From contig CACILT010000001.1 of NCBI GenBank assembly GCA_902587565.1, positions 124,001 to 188,000 on the forward strand: DNA of 64,000 nucleotides, written 5' to 3'. This document shows positions 17,670-26,440 of the stretch, piece by piece. The notes beneath the pieces were generated by a model, which had not been told where the DNA came from, searched no databases, and worked only from the letters and a program-made list of their open reading frames with translations. Position numbers and translations under genes: made by a program. The stretch's first letter is position 1, and every line of letters starts with the position of its first letter. The DNA is from an uncultured Alphaproteobacteria bacterium. GTDB lineage: Bacteria; Pseudomonadota; Alphaproteobacteria; HIMB59; GCA-002718135.

Positions 17670-18795
17670 TAGTAAATTGAACTCTCATTCCTGCTTGATT
17701 AAATAGTAATGCTTTATCTGAAACTCTTTTTATATTTACACTTGAACCGTTTGAAATTTGGTGAGTAAATTGTGGTAAGCCCCTTACAATTATTTTATTT
17801 GAACCGTCTTCAATATTTACATGAAAGAAAATATCTGAACCTAAATTTTCTCTATATGCAACTGTTCCACTAAATGTATTTTCATTACTTTCATTTGTAA
17901 TTTCTAAATGTTCTGGTCGAATACCAATATGTAAATCTGTATTACTTTCAGAACTTTTTCTTTTTAAATTAACGTTGAGAAAACTTACTGTCCCACTTGA
18001 GTCCGAAGTTCCTTTAAATATATTTATTTTTGGACTTCCAACAAACTGAGCTACACTTAATGAGGAAGGATTATCATATACTTCTTGAGGTGTATCTAGT
18101 TGTAATAAATTTCCATCAATCATAACTGCCATTCTAGAAGACATAGTTAACGCTTCTGCTTGATCATGTGTTACGTACACAAAAGTAGTTTTAAGTGAAT
18201 TATGAAGTTCAGATAGTTCAGAACGCATGTGAACTCTCAAAGCTGCATCTAAATTTGAAAGAGGCTCATCCATTAAAAAGGCAACAGGCTCTCTAACCAT
18301 AGCACGACCAAGAGCAACTCTTTGTCTTTGACCACCTGACAATTGTCCTGGTTTTCTATCCAATAGTTCTGAAATTTTTAGAGTTTCAGAAGTTTTATTT
18401 ACTAATTGATTTATAGATTCTGTTTTCTCTTTTTTGCTTGGAGAAAAATTACCAATCAAGGGTAGTCTTTCAAATGCATTATAATCTCTAAGTCTTAATG
18501 GAGTTTCTAAATTTCTTCTTACTGTGAGATGAGGATAAAGAGCATATGATTGGAATACCATTGCCAAATCTCTTTCACTGGCTCTGACTCTATTTACATT
18601 TTTATTATCTATTAATACATCACCTGAAGTTTGTTGTTCCAATCCTGCAATTATTCTAAGTAACGTGGATTTACCACAACCAGATGGACCAACTAATGTT
18701 AAGAATTCTCCATCGTTTATATCAACATTCAAATTATTAAGTACTTGTGTAGATCCAAATGACTTTGAAATATTTTTAAGTGATATAGTCCCCAC
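17662..18795 (-). CDS. CUT1-type ABC ATPase, UgpC/MalK-like
   Basis: A 377-residue ATPase: Walker [10 protein letters not shown] at 36-44, Q-loop FQSYALYPH, signature LSGGQRQRV, Walker B FLMDEPLSNLD, H-loop YVTHDQAEAL, and a C-terminal MalK-like regulatory domain with GIRPEHLEI. It is first in a leftward operon with two permeases and an EamA gene. Three 11-bp repeats resembling PhoB half-sites lie 66-98 bases before its start. The divergent gene is phnA, so control and function are probably shared with phosphonate breakdown. Confidence 0.88.
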   Translation of the reverse strand: MGTISLKNISKSFGSTQVLNNLNVDINDGEFLTLVGPSGCGKSTLLRIIAGLEQQTSGDVLIDNKNVNRVRASERDLAMVFQSYALYPHLTVRRNLETPLRLRDYNAFERLPLIGNFSPSKKEKTESINQLVNKTSETLKISELLDRKPGQLSGGQRQRVALGRAMVREPVAFLMDEPLSNLDAALRVHMRSELSELHNSLKTTFVYVTHDQAEALTMSSRMAVMIDGNLLQLDTPQEVYDNPSSLSVAQFVGSPKINIFKGTSDSSGTVSFLNVNLKRKSSESNTDLHIGIRPEHLEITNESNENTFSGTVAYRENLGSDIFFHVNIEDGSNKIIVRGLPQFTHQISNGSSVNIKRVSDKALLFNQAGMRVQFTNA

Positions 18796-18860
18796 TCATT
18801 CCCCCTCTATGTTAACTTTAATCTACAAAATTTTATTAAATTTGAGAATATTTTAAATCT

Positions 18861-18893
18861 ATTTATTTCAGTTTTATTTCAATTTTATTAACA
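18861..18893 (-). promoter_or_regulatory. Three tandem 11-bp repeats, candidate PhoB boxes
   Basis: On the minus strand the site reads TGTTAATAAAA, TTGAAATAAAA, CTGAAATAAAT, three units in 11-base register. The known PhoB half-site is close to CTGTCATAAAT, and the third unit matches it at 9 of 11 places. The units also match those before phoB, pstS and the binding-protein gene in this window. The site lies in the 176-base gap between the divergent transporter ATPase and phnA, and could serve both. Nothing else was recognised in this gap. Confidence 0.5.
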
Positions 18894-18971
18894 AATATTC
18901 AAATTATCATTGAGTTTAACTAGCAGATAACTATAAATTCTTATTTTTAATAATATATATTAGATGAAATT

Positions 18972-20213
18972 GTGTCCGATAACTTAGAAATTAATAAAAG
19001 AGAGTATCCAAGTAATTTTTCAAAAACTGCTATTGTGATTTGCCTTGATGGCAGTCAAAAAGAGTATCTCGAAGAAGCATCAAAATCAAATCTTACACCA
19101 AACCTTGATAAATTAATTGCAAGTGGTGAAAACCTACTAGTACACAGCGCTATTCCAAGTTTTACAAATCCAAATAATATTTCGATTGTAACAGGCCAAC
19201 CAAGTTCTGTTCACGGTATATGCGGGAACTTCTTTTATACACCCGAGACCGGTGAAGAAGTAATGATGAATAATCCAAAATATATGCGAGCACCAACTAT
19301 TTTTGAAAAATTTTATAATTCTGGTTCTAAAATTGCTCTTGTTACTGCAAAAGACAAGTTGAGAACACTTTTAGGAAACGGATTAAGTTTTGATGATGAG
19401 AGAGCTATTTGTTTTTCTGCTGAAAAATCTGATCAAGCAACAAAAGATCTCAATGGTATAGATAATGTAAACGATTGGTTGGGGATGCCAGTGCCAGAAG
19501 TATATTCTGAAGGACTCTCTGAATTTGTAATGGCTGCAGGTGTAAAACTTCTTGAAGAGTTTAAACCAAATATTATGTATTTATCGACTACGGATTATAT
19601 TCAACACAAATATGCACCGGGAAATGAAACAGCAAATAAATTTTATGCAATGTTTGATAAATATATTGGTCTTTTAAATAATGAGAATGTTTCTATAATC
19701 ATCACAGCAGATCACGGAATGAAACCAAAATCAAAAGAAGATGGTTCACCTAATGCAATATTTTTACAAGATTATTTAGATAAAAAATTTGAACCAAACA
19801 TGGCTAAAGTCATCCTACCAATTACAGATCCATATGTTGTTCATCATGGTTCACTTGGTTCTTTTGCAACAATTTATTTAGAAGACAAGAGCAAGGTAGA
19901 TTCAGTTGTAAATGCTATTAAAGAAATAAAAGATATAGAAGTTGTTTTAACAAAAGATGAAGGATGCTCTACTTACAATTTACCTCCTGATAGAATGGGA
20001 GATATTATATGTATGTCTTCAGAATTTATGACTATTGGTTCATCGGAAGATAAACACAATCTTTCTGGATTAAATGAACCTTTACGTTCTCATGGAGGAC
20101 TCCATGAAAGAGAAGTGCCATTCATATCAAATTTAAAATTACAAAACTTAGATACTAGCAAACAATTATATAACTATGATGCATTTTATTATGCAATAAA
20201 TGGAGCCCTATGA
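18972..20213 (+). CDS. phnA: Phosphonoacetate hydrolase
   Basis: A 413-residue enzyme of the alkaline phosphatase superfamily that splits the C-P bond of phosphonoacetate, giving acetate and phosphate. The two-metal site is visible: Asp26 (CLDGS), the active-site Thr65 (FTNPNN), Asp208 and His212 (TDYIQH), Asp247 and His248 (TADHG), and a His in LRSHGGLH (374 or 378). Length matches the family. The start is GTG at 18972; a nearby ATG is out of frame. The stop overlaps the phnY start, so the two are translated together as consecutive steps of the pathway. Confidence 0.92.
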   Translation: MSDNLEINKREYPSNFSKTAIVICLDGSQKEYLEEASKSNLTPNLDKLIASGENLLVHSAIPSFTNPNNISIVTGQPSSVHGICGNFFYTPETGEEVMMNNPKYMRAPTIFEKFYNSGSKIALVTAKDKLRTLLGNGLSFDDERAICFSAEKSDQATKDLNGIDNVNDWLGMPVPEVYSEGLSEFVMAAGVKLLEEFKPNIMYLSTTDYIQHKYAPGNETANKFYAMFDKYIGLLNNENVSIIITADHGMKPKSKEDGSPNAIFLQDYLDKKFEPNMAKVILPITDPYVVHHGSLGSFATIYLEDKSKVDSVVNAIKEIKDIEVVLTKDEGCSTYNLPPDRMGDIICMSSEFMTIGSSEDKHNLSGLNEPLRSHGGLHEREVPFISNLKLQNLDTSKQLYNYDAFYYAINGAL

Positions 20214-21652
20214 TGCACAAAAAAATGATTAATGAAGCAATGCGTATTGCTGGAGAAAAAGTTACTTCAGATAAAACAATAAATGTTGAGTACCCTTTTA
20301 CAGGTGAAGTAATCGGAACGGTTCCAGCCGGTACTGCAGAGCATGCAAGAAAGGCTTTAGATATAGCTGCAAATTATCAGCCTAAACTTACAAGATATGA
20401 GAGACAAAAAATTCTTCAAACTGCTGCAGAAGTACTTGTTAAAAGAAAAGAAGAAATTTCTGATATTATTACTTTAGAACTTGGTATCTCAAAACAAGAT
20501 TCTTTATACGAAGTAGGAAGAGCTTTCGATGTATTTTCATTAACGGCTCAACTTTGTATTCATGATGATGGAGAAATATTTTCTTGTGATTTAACTCCAC
20601 ATGGAAAAGCCAGAAAAATATTTACCATAAGAGAACCTTTAACGGCAATCTCAGCAATCACCCCATTTAATCATCCTTTGAATATGGTAGCGCATAAAAT
20701 TGCACCTTCAATTGCAACTAATAATTGTACTGTATGTAAACAAACAGAATTAACACCTTTAACAGCAATGGTACTCGCCGATGTTTTATATGAAGCAGGC
20801 CTGCCACCCGAAATGTTTTCAGTTGTAACTGGATGGCCTCAAGACATTGGATCAGAAATGATCAAAAATCCAAACATTGATCTAATTACTTTTACAGGCA
20901 GTGTAGGTGTAGGAAAATTAATTGCTGAACAAGCTGGATACAAAAGAACTGTTCTTGAGTTAGGTGGTAATGATCCATTAATTGTTTTAAATGACTTAGA
21001 TGGTGATGATCTTAAAAAAGCTGTTGAGCTAGCTGTTACGGGAGCAACGAAAAATTCTGGTCAACGTTGTACAGCTGTTAAAAGAATATTGGTTCAAGAA
21101 TCCATTGCAGATCAATTTGTTGAAATGGCTCTTGAGCGTGCAAAGAAAATTAAATTTGGTGATCCTATGAATATGGAAACAGACTTAGGTACAGTTGTTA
21201 ATGCTCAAGCTGCAGAACTTTTTGATAAAAGAGTTTCTATGGCTGAAGAAGACGGCGCAAAAATTTTATATCACCCTGGAAGAAAGGGTGCTTTGTTACC
21301 TCCAATAGTTGTAGATCATGTTGATCCTAAAAGTGAATTAGTTTTAGAAGAAACATTTGGTCCAGTTATCCCAATCATTCGTGTGCCTAATGACGATGAA
21401 GCTGTAATGAAAATATCTAATTCAACCGCATTCGGATTATCATCTGGTGTATGTACAAATAACTTCATGCGAGCAAAAAAATATATTCAAGGTTTAAATG
21501 TTGGTACGGTAAATATTTGGGAGGTTCCAGGTTATAGAATTGAAATGTCTCCTTTTGGAGGAATTAAAGATTCAGGTCTTGGTTACAAAGAGGGTGTTAT
21601 TGAAGCAATGAAAAGTTTTACTAATGTAAAAACCTTTTCACTACCTTGGTAA
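20210..21652 (+). CDS. phnY: Phosphonoacetaldehyde dehydrogenase
   Basis: A 480-residue NAD-dependent aldehyde dehydrogenase that oxidises phosphonoacetaldehyde to phosphonoacetate, the substrate of PhnA. It shows ALDH features: [14 protein letters not shown], the FTGSVGVG cofactor loop, catalytic Glu in LELGGNDPL, and catalytic Cys in [11 protein letters not shown]. The product call rests on the family type plus the four-base overlap with phnA. A succinate-semialdehyde-type enzyme would be the alternative without that context. The aldehyde can come from PhnW, encoded 7 kb away. Confidence 0.9.
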   Translation: MMHKKMINEAMRIAGEKVTSDKTINVEYPFTGEVIGTVPAGTAEHARKALDIAANYQPKLTRYERQKILQTAAEVLVKRKEEISDIITLELGISKQDSLYEVGRAFDVFSLTAQLCIHDDGEIFSCDLTPHGKARKIFTIREPLTAISAITPFNHPLNMVAHKIAPSIATNNCTVCKQTELTPLTAMVLADVLYEAGLPPEMFSVVTGWPQDIGSEMIKNPNIDLITFTGSVGVGKLIAEQAGYKRTVLELGGNDPLIVLNDLDGDDLKKAVELAVTGATKNSGQRCTAVKRILVQESIADQFVEMALERAKKIKFGDPMNMETDLGTVVNAQAAELFDKRVSMAEEDGAKILYHPGRKGALLPPIVVDHVDPKSELVLEETFGPVIPIIRVPNDDEAVMKISNSTAFGLSSGVCTNNFMRAKKYIQGLNVGTVNIWEVPGYRIEMSPFGGIKDSGLGYKEGVIEAMKSFTNVKTFSLPW

Positions 21653-21690
21653 ATAAACCAGTTTTTCTCTAATTTTTCTTAATGCTGTGG

Positions 21691-21708
21691 AAAAATAAGC
21701 TTATTTTT
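21691..21708 (+). terminator. Palindrome with T-run after phnY, weak terminator candidate
   Basis: AAAAATAAG and CTTATTTTT form a perfect 18-base palindrome, with further Ts after it. It lies 38 bases after the phnY stop and just before a PhoB-like site. As a hairpin it would need to open a small loop and is AT-rich, so it would be weak. It may separate the phnAY transcript from that of the binding protein. Confidence 0.4.
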
Positions 21709-21719
21709 TAGTAATATTT

Positions 21720-21741
21720 TCGTAATAAAATTGTAACCCTT
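21720..21741 (+). promoter_or_regulatory. Two 11-bp repeats before the binding protein gene, candidate PhoB box and -35
   Basis: TCGTAATAAAA (21720-21730) and TTGTAACCCTT (21731-21741) are in 11-base register and share GTAA at the same place. TTGTAA could also act as a -35, with TTAGAT 17 bases on as a poor -10. The start of the binding protein gene follows at 21790 after a strong ribosome site (GGGAGGA). Confidence 0.5.
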
Positions 21742-21789
21742 TGAGACTACATGTTAGATTAAATTATTATATTCAATCGGGAGGATTAA

Positions 21790-23043
21790 ATGAAAAAATT
21801 AATTACAGGATTGGCAGCCGTATTAGCTTTCGGTTTTTATGGTTCTGTTAATTCAGCTAAGTCTATTGAAATAGAAGTAGCTTATCCTTATTCAGGATTA
21901 TTCGATGTTACGTTTCAAGCTATTATGCCAGAGTTTGAAAAAGCACATCCAGATATTCAAGTTAAATTTAGAGCAACTTATGAAAACTATGAGGATGCAA
22001 CTGCAACAATCTTCAGAGAGTCTACTTCAGGTAATTTACCAGATGTAACGATGCAAGGTCTTAACAGACAAGCACCTCTAGTTGATAAAGGTATTGCAAA
22101 GTCTTTAGAGCCATTTATTGCAAAAGAGGCAGCTTTTGAAAAAGATGGTTACCATTCTGCTATGTTAAGTCTTTCAACATTCGGTGGTGAAGTTTATGGA
22201 TTACCATTTTCTGTATCAACGCCAGTTGGATATTATAACATGGATTTATTAGCTGAAGCAGGTGTAGATAGTATTCCAACTAACTGGGACGAAGTTATTG
22301 CAGCATGTAATAAATTGGAAGCAGCAGGTAAAGGAACTCTATACTTTGGTTGGAACATCACAGGTAACTGGTTCCACCAAGCATTAATGCATACTCAGAA
22401 TGTTCCAATGGTTAAAGATGGAGCTGTAAATATGGGTGGTGATGCAGGACTTGCAACGTTAGAGCAAATGAAAGCAATCATGAGTGGATGTAATATGCCA
22501 AACTACTCAATTGCTGATGGTCAAGCTGCGTTTAACGCAGGTACTATTGGTATGATGTTCTGGTCTACTTCAAGCTTGGGTTCAGTTAATGCTGCAAAGG
22601 CAGACTTCGTTCTAAAAACTGCACCGTTCCCTGGAATGGCTGGAGTAAACAATGGAACACCAGCAAGATTACCAGCAGGTGGAAACGCTGCAATGTTAGT
22701 GTCTACATCTGATGATCCAGCAAGAGTTGATGCTGCATGGACTTTCTTAAAGTTCATTACATCAGGTATCGGTGCTGCATTAGTTGCTGAAACAACTGGA
22801 TATGTTCCACCAAACAAAGCAGCGAATGAATTATTAGGAGATTTCTATAGTAAAAACCCTAATAAACTTACTGCTGTTGAACAACTTCCACTTCTTGCAG
22901 ATTGGTTTGCATATCCTGGAGAAAATGGATTAGCTGTTACACAGGTAATCTATGATTACACGGAAGAAATTGCTACAGGCGACGCTGATGATATGGCAGA
23001 TCTTCAAGAAGAAATGATGGAAGAAATAAACGATCTTATGTAA
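21790..23043 (+). CDS. Family 1 (UgpB-like) periplasmic binding protein of the CUT1 transporter
   Basis: A 417-residue secreted binding protein, with signal peptide to about residue 22 (LAAVLAFGFYGSVNSA). The opening IEVAYPYSGLFDVTFQAIMPEFEKAHPDIQVKF split in the usual family 1 way, and the aromatic site motif includes WNITGNWFHQA. It is the only binding protein in the window that fits the two CUT1 permeases at 15820-17669. It has its own promoter-like site, an excellent ribosome site and a strong terminator, and it is richer in G and C than its neighbours. All of this suggests high expression. The ligand is unknown; phosphonate or an organophosphate is inferred. Confidence 0.88.
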   Translation: MKKLITGLAAVLAFGFYGSVNSAKSIEIEVAYPYSGLFDVTFQAIMPEFEKAHPDIQVKFRATYENYEDATATIFRESTSGNLPDVTMQGLNRQAPLVDKGIAKSLEPFIAKEAAFEKDGYHSAMLSLSTFGGEVYGLPFSVSTPVGYYNMDLLAEAGVDSIPTNWDEVIAACNKLEAAGKGTLYFGWNITGNWFHQALMHTQNVPMVKDGAVNMGGDAGLATLEQMKAIMSGCNMPNYSIADGQAAFNAGTIGMMFWSTSSLGSVNAAKADFVLKTAPFPGMAGVNNGTPARLPAGGNAAMLVSTSDDPARVDAAWTFLKFITSGIGAALVAETTGYVPPNKAANELLGDFYSKNPNKLTAVEQLPLLADWFAYPGENGLAVTQVIYDYTEEIATGDADDMADLQEEMMEEINDLM

Positions 23044-23073
23044 TTTGAGATTATTTATTATTAACTTTTTATT

Positions 23074-23105
23074 ACAGCGGCTTTATAAAAGCCGCTGTTT
23101 TATTT
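23074..23105 (+). terminator. Strong terminator after the binding protein
   Basis: ACAGCGGCTTT (23074-23084) pairs exactly with AAAGCCGCTGT (23088-23098), an 11-bp stem with a tiny loop, followed by TTTATTTT. It separates the binding protein from the MetE-like gene, so the latter needs readthrough or its own promoter. Confidence 0.9.
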
Positions 23106-23130
23106 TAAATTTAAATGGGAGTAAAAATAG

Positions 23131-24210
23131 ATGCCTCTTACAACAACTACAATAGGTGCTTATCCAAAACCGAAACAAACACCCATTCAAGATTGGTTTT
23201 TAGGGACAAAATCAGAAGAAGAGAGAAAAGCATCAAAAGGATTATTATCAAATTGGTCACCTGGCGCATATGAAAAAGCATTAGAGTCTGCAGGTGCGGA
23301 TGCTGAAAAATTATTTTTGGCAGCAATTAAAGAAGTTATAACTGATCAAGTAAGTGCGGGTATTGATGTTCCAACAGATGGAGAAGTCAGACGTGAGAGT
23401 TACGTATTATATCAATGTCGATTTTTAAATGGTGTAAGTTTTAAGGAAGTTACACATAAGTCAGTAAGACAGGGTGCGTTCGAAGCTGACCTTCCAACTA
23501 TTGTTGCACCAATTTCAAGTAAAGAAATACGTATGCATCTAGACTGGAAGAGTGCACAACAATTTACAAAAAACCCAGTTAAAATTACGCTACCTGGACC
23601 AATGACAATTACAGATTCAATTGCCAACAATTACTATGATGACATGAAAAAACTTGGTTTTGATTTAGCATTAGCCCTCAATAAAGAAGTTAAAGCACTT
23701 GTAGATGCAGGTTGTCAGTATATTCAAATTGATGAACCAGTATTTGCTAGAAAGCCCGATGAAGCTCATTCTTACGGTATGGAAAATTTAGAAAGAATGA
23801 TGCATGGTATTCCTAAAGAAGTGCAACGCGTTTGCCATATTTGTTGTGGTTATCCTAACTCATTAGATTCAGAAGGGTATAAAAAGGCTGATCTAGATGC
23901 TTATGATAGAATTGCATCACTTGTAGATGATTCAACTATTGATGAAGTATCTTTAGAAGATTCACATAGGCATAATGATTTAAATCTTTTAGAAAAATTT
24001 ACTAAAACAAAAGTAATTTTTGGATTTATTGATATTGCAAAAAGTAGAATGGAGTCTGTTGAAGAGGTAAGAGTTCGTATCAAAGATTCACTTGAACATA
24101 TTGATGAACACCGCTTAATAGCTGCACCAGATTGTGGTTTAGGTTTCTTTACACGAGAACAAGCAATTGAGAAAATGACAATTTTAACTAAAGCGGCAAA
24201 ATCAATTTAA
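23131..24210 (+). CDS. Short MetE-like cobalamin-independent methyltransferase (catalytic domain only)
   Basis: A 359-residue protein equal to the C-terminal catalytic barrel of MetE, without the N-terminal half. The zinc ligands are all present: His236 and Cys238 (CHICCG), Glu276 (SLEDS) and Cys335 (APDCGLGFF). The opening TTIGAYPKP and PTDGEVRRESYV are family motifs. Short forms of this kind use methyl donors or acceptors other than those of full MetE, so methionine synthesis is not certain. It lies five bases before the iron alcohol dehydrogenase in a set flanked by phosphonate genes. Confidence 0.85.
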   Translation: MPLTTTTIGAYPKPKQTPIQDWFLGTKSEEERKASKGLLSNWSPGAYEKALESAGADAEKLFLAAIKEVITDQVSAGIDVPTDGEVRRESYVLYQCRFLNGVSFKEVTHKSVRQGAFEADLPTIVAPISSKEIRMHLDWKSAQQFTKNPVKITLPGPMTITDSIANNYYDDMKKLGFDLALALNKEVKALVDAGCQYIQIDEPVFARKPDEAHSYGMENLERMMHGIPKEVQRVCHICCGYPNSLDSEGYKKADLDAYDRIASLVDDSTIDEVSLEDSHRHNDLNLLEKFTKTKVIFGFIDIAKSRMESVEEVRVRIKDSLEHIDEHRLIAAPDCGLGFFTREQAIEKMTILTKAAKSI

Positions 24211-24214
24211 TGTA

Positions 24215-25327
24215 ATGTGGAATTATTTTAATCCTGTTGAAATTATCTTTGGAGAAAATAGATTTAAAGAAGTACATGATGCTCTTAAAAATAAGAACTA
24301 CATCATAATCACTCATCCAGAAGAAATTTTTAAAAAATATAGCGATGAATTAAAATCTTCTTCAAATCCACCACTATCCATTATGACGGATGTTCAGCCT
24401 AATCCAGATTATAAGGATATTTTAGAGCTACAAAAAAAATTTTCTTCAATCAATGAACCGGTAGATTATATTTTAGCTATAGGTGGTGGCTCTGTTACAG
24501 ACACAGCTAAAGCAATTGCTGCATTTAAAGATAAACAAGAATATCTAACAGATTTCGTTCGCAATAAGAAAAGTCCAAGAGTCGAAAATCCAATCAAGAT
24601 TATTGCAATACCTACAACTTCAGGAACATCAAGTGAGCTTACGTGTTGGGCCACAATTTGGGATAAAGAAAAAAACAATAAATTATCTTTGGCGCATAAA
24701 TCTCTTTATGCAGAAAAAGCAATTATCGATCCATCTATTATGGTTGATAAGCCTTTAGGCTTGACCATTTCAACTGGTTTAGATGCTCTCTCCCATTCAA
24801 TGGAAAGTATTTGGAATATTAATGCAAATCCAGTTTCTGCTTCTCATGCAATACAAGCATCAAAATTAGTATTAGAAAATTTACCACTTCTCACTAAAGA
24901 TTTAAGAAGTGTTGAATTACGCTCAAACATTGCATTGGCGTGTGTTCATGCTGGTTTAGCGTTTTCCAATACGAAAACTGCTATTGCGCACAATCTATCA
25001 TACCCTGTGACACTCAATTACGGTATTCAGCATGGTATTGCTTGTTCATTTACTTTACCCATGATTACTAAAAGTATGGTTGGAATTGATAGTGTCGCTG
25101 AAGAAAGACTAAAGTTAATTTTTAACGATAACCTTGAAAATGCCGCAAATCATCTGAGTGAATTTATGCGTTCTTTAGAGGTTCCTCTTAACTTAAATGA
25201 AATAAAAGTTCCTGTTCAAGAATGGAATAATATAGTAGATGATGCGTTTTTAGGGGAACGAGGTAAAAACTTTATTGGCAATAAAGAAGCCTTTATCTCT
25301 TCTGCTAAATCAATGGGACTTTATTAG
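24215..25327 (+). CDS. Iron-containing alcohol dehydrogenase, phosphonoacetaldehyde reductase-like
   Basis: A 370-residue group III alcohol dehydrogenase. GGGSVTDTAKAIA near residue 90 binds NAD(P). The metal ligands are Asp and His in GLDALSHSME, a His in KTAIAHNLSYP and one in YGIQHGIACSF. The opening YFNPVEIIFGEN is like PhpC-type enzymes, which interconvert phosphonoacetaldehyde and 2-hydroxyethylphosphonate. With phnY, phnA and phnW nearby, a role on this aldehyde is likely, perhaps bringing hydroxyethylphosphonate into the pathway. The direction and substrate are inferred. Confidence 0.83.
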   Translation: MWNYFNPVEIIFGENRFKEVHDALKNKNYIIITHPEEIFKKYSDELKSSSNPPLSIMTDVQPNPDYKDILELQKKFSSINEPVDYILAIGGGSVTDTAKAIAAFKDKQEYLTDFVRNKKSPRVENPIKIIAIPTTSGTSSELTCWATIWDKEKNNKLSLAHKSLYAEKAIIDPSIMVDKPLGLTISTGLDALSHSMESIWNINANPVSASHAIQASKLVLENLPLLTKDLRSVELRSNIALACVHAGLAFSNTKTAIAHNLSYPVTLNYGIQHGIACSFTLPMITKSMVGIDSVAEERLKLIFNDNLENAANHLSEFMRSLEVPLNLNEIKVPVQEWNNIVDDAFLGERGKNFIGNKEAFISSAKSMGLY

Positions 25328-25329
25328 TA

Positions 25330-26436
25330 ATGAAAAAAAATTTCAGGTTTTATGATAACAGACAAAAATACTTGCTATTTGTCACAACAACAAATGAAAA
25401 AAATCAAATTGCTGATGCGATACGCCCTCACGTAAATAAAATTAAACCGCAAAAACCTGGCATAAAAATATTTGATGCTGGTATGGGTGATGGTTCCTTA
25501 CTTATGAATGTTATGCGTCAGTGCCACGAGGCTGAGCCTAACGTACCTTTATTAGTTTGCACAAAAGAAATAAGCATAGAAGATGTAAGATTAGGTTTAG
25601 AAAAGTTACCCGATAGGTTTGTTGAACATAAGAATACCGTTTTTGTCATTTCAAATCTACACTACGCGGAAGCAGCAAACCTAAAATCAAAAAATGAAGT
25701 TAAACAGAAAAAAATTAATTGGAATATTATTAAATTAAAAGGAGATACCTCTCTTGAATTTGCCCAACAATTAAGAAAACAAAATGAATTTCTAGAAAAA
25801 AAATGGAATATAGAAATTAATAAAAAGTCAGGTAACCATACTTATAAAGAGCCTTCAGTCATGGTTATCTACCGCGAAGATCAAGAATTTAATGTTAATG
25901 AATTAATACCTACCAAAAAAAAATCAGATAATAAATTTGATCTTATTATTGCTTCACAGCCTTATCGTTCAAGAATTTCAGCAGAAAAGAAATCAAAATA
26001 CGTCATCGAACCAATGATTCGAGCGTTAAAATCAAAAGGGAAATTATTAACTATTCATGCTTCAGGAAAAGATCCTGCTAATGAAATAATTCGTAAAATT
26101 TGGCCAAAAGAGAACCCATTTCCTTCTCTTGGAAATAGTATCATTTCTTATCTTAAGAAAAATTTAGATAAAGATCTATTAAGTAGTTTATCGTTTGGAG
26201 AAAAAAGAATTATTAAATGTAAATTGAGAGCTCTACCAACAGAAATCAGTGGAGGCATAGCGACATCATTAGTTTTTTCTGCTTGGAATGCGTCCATATA
26301 TGTCAATCAAATGGATGATGATCAAGTAATGAAGGTAGAAAAAACAAGAAATTATGAAAAAGTAGTCCAGAAAATAGTTTCAAAAAATAAAGGCCTTTAT
26401 TTTAACAATGAAATATTTGTAATCGAAAAAAAATAA
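25330..26436 (+). CDS. Unrecognised protein with a methyltransferase-like nucleotide-binding motif
   Basis: A 368-residue soluble protein I do not recognise. FDAGMGDGSLL near residue 48 has the D-x-G-x-G-x-G form of SAM-binding motif I. FDLIIASQPYRS near 203 could be motif IV of a class I methyltransferase, with GKLLTIHASG near 238 as the following strand. Between them lies a lysine-rich stretch of about 100 residues. There is no signal peptide or membrane segment. It starts two bases after the alcohol dehydrogenase, so it is surely co-transcribed with it and the MetE-like gene. Confidence 0.65.
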   Translation: MKKNFRFYDNRQKYLLFVTTTNEKNQIADAIRPHVNKIKPQKPGIKIFDAGMGDGSLLMNVMRQCHEAEPNVPLLVCTKEISIEDVRLGLEKLPDRFVEHKNTVFVISNLHYAEAANLKSKNEVKQKKINWNIIKLKGDTSLEFAQQLRKQNEFLEKKWNIEINKKSGNHTYKEPSVMVIYREDQEFNVNELIPTKKKSDNKFDLIIASQPYRSRISAEKKSKYVIEPMIRALKSKGKLLTIHASGKDPANEIIRKIWPKENPFPSLGNSIISYLKKNLDKDLLSSLSFGEKRIIKCKLRALPTEISGGIATSLVFSAWNASIYVNQMDDDQVMKVEKTRNYEKVVQKIVSKNKGLYFNNEIFVIEKK

Positions 26437-26440
26437 TTTT

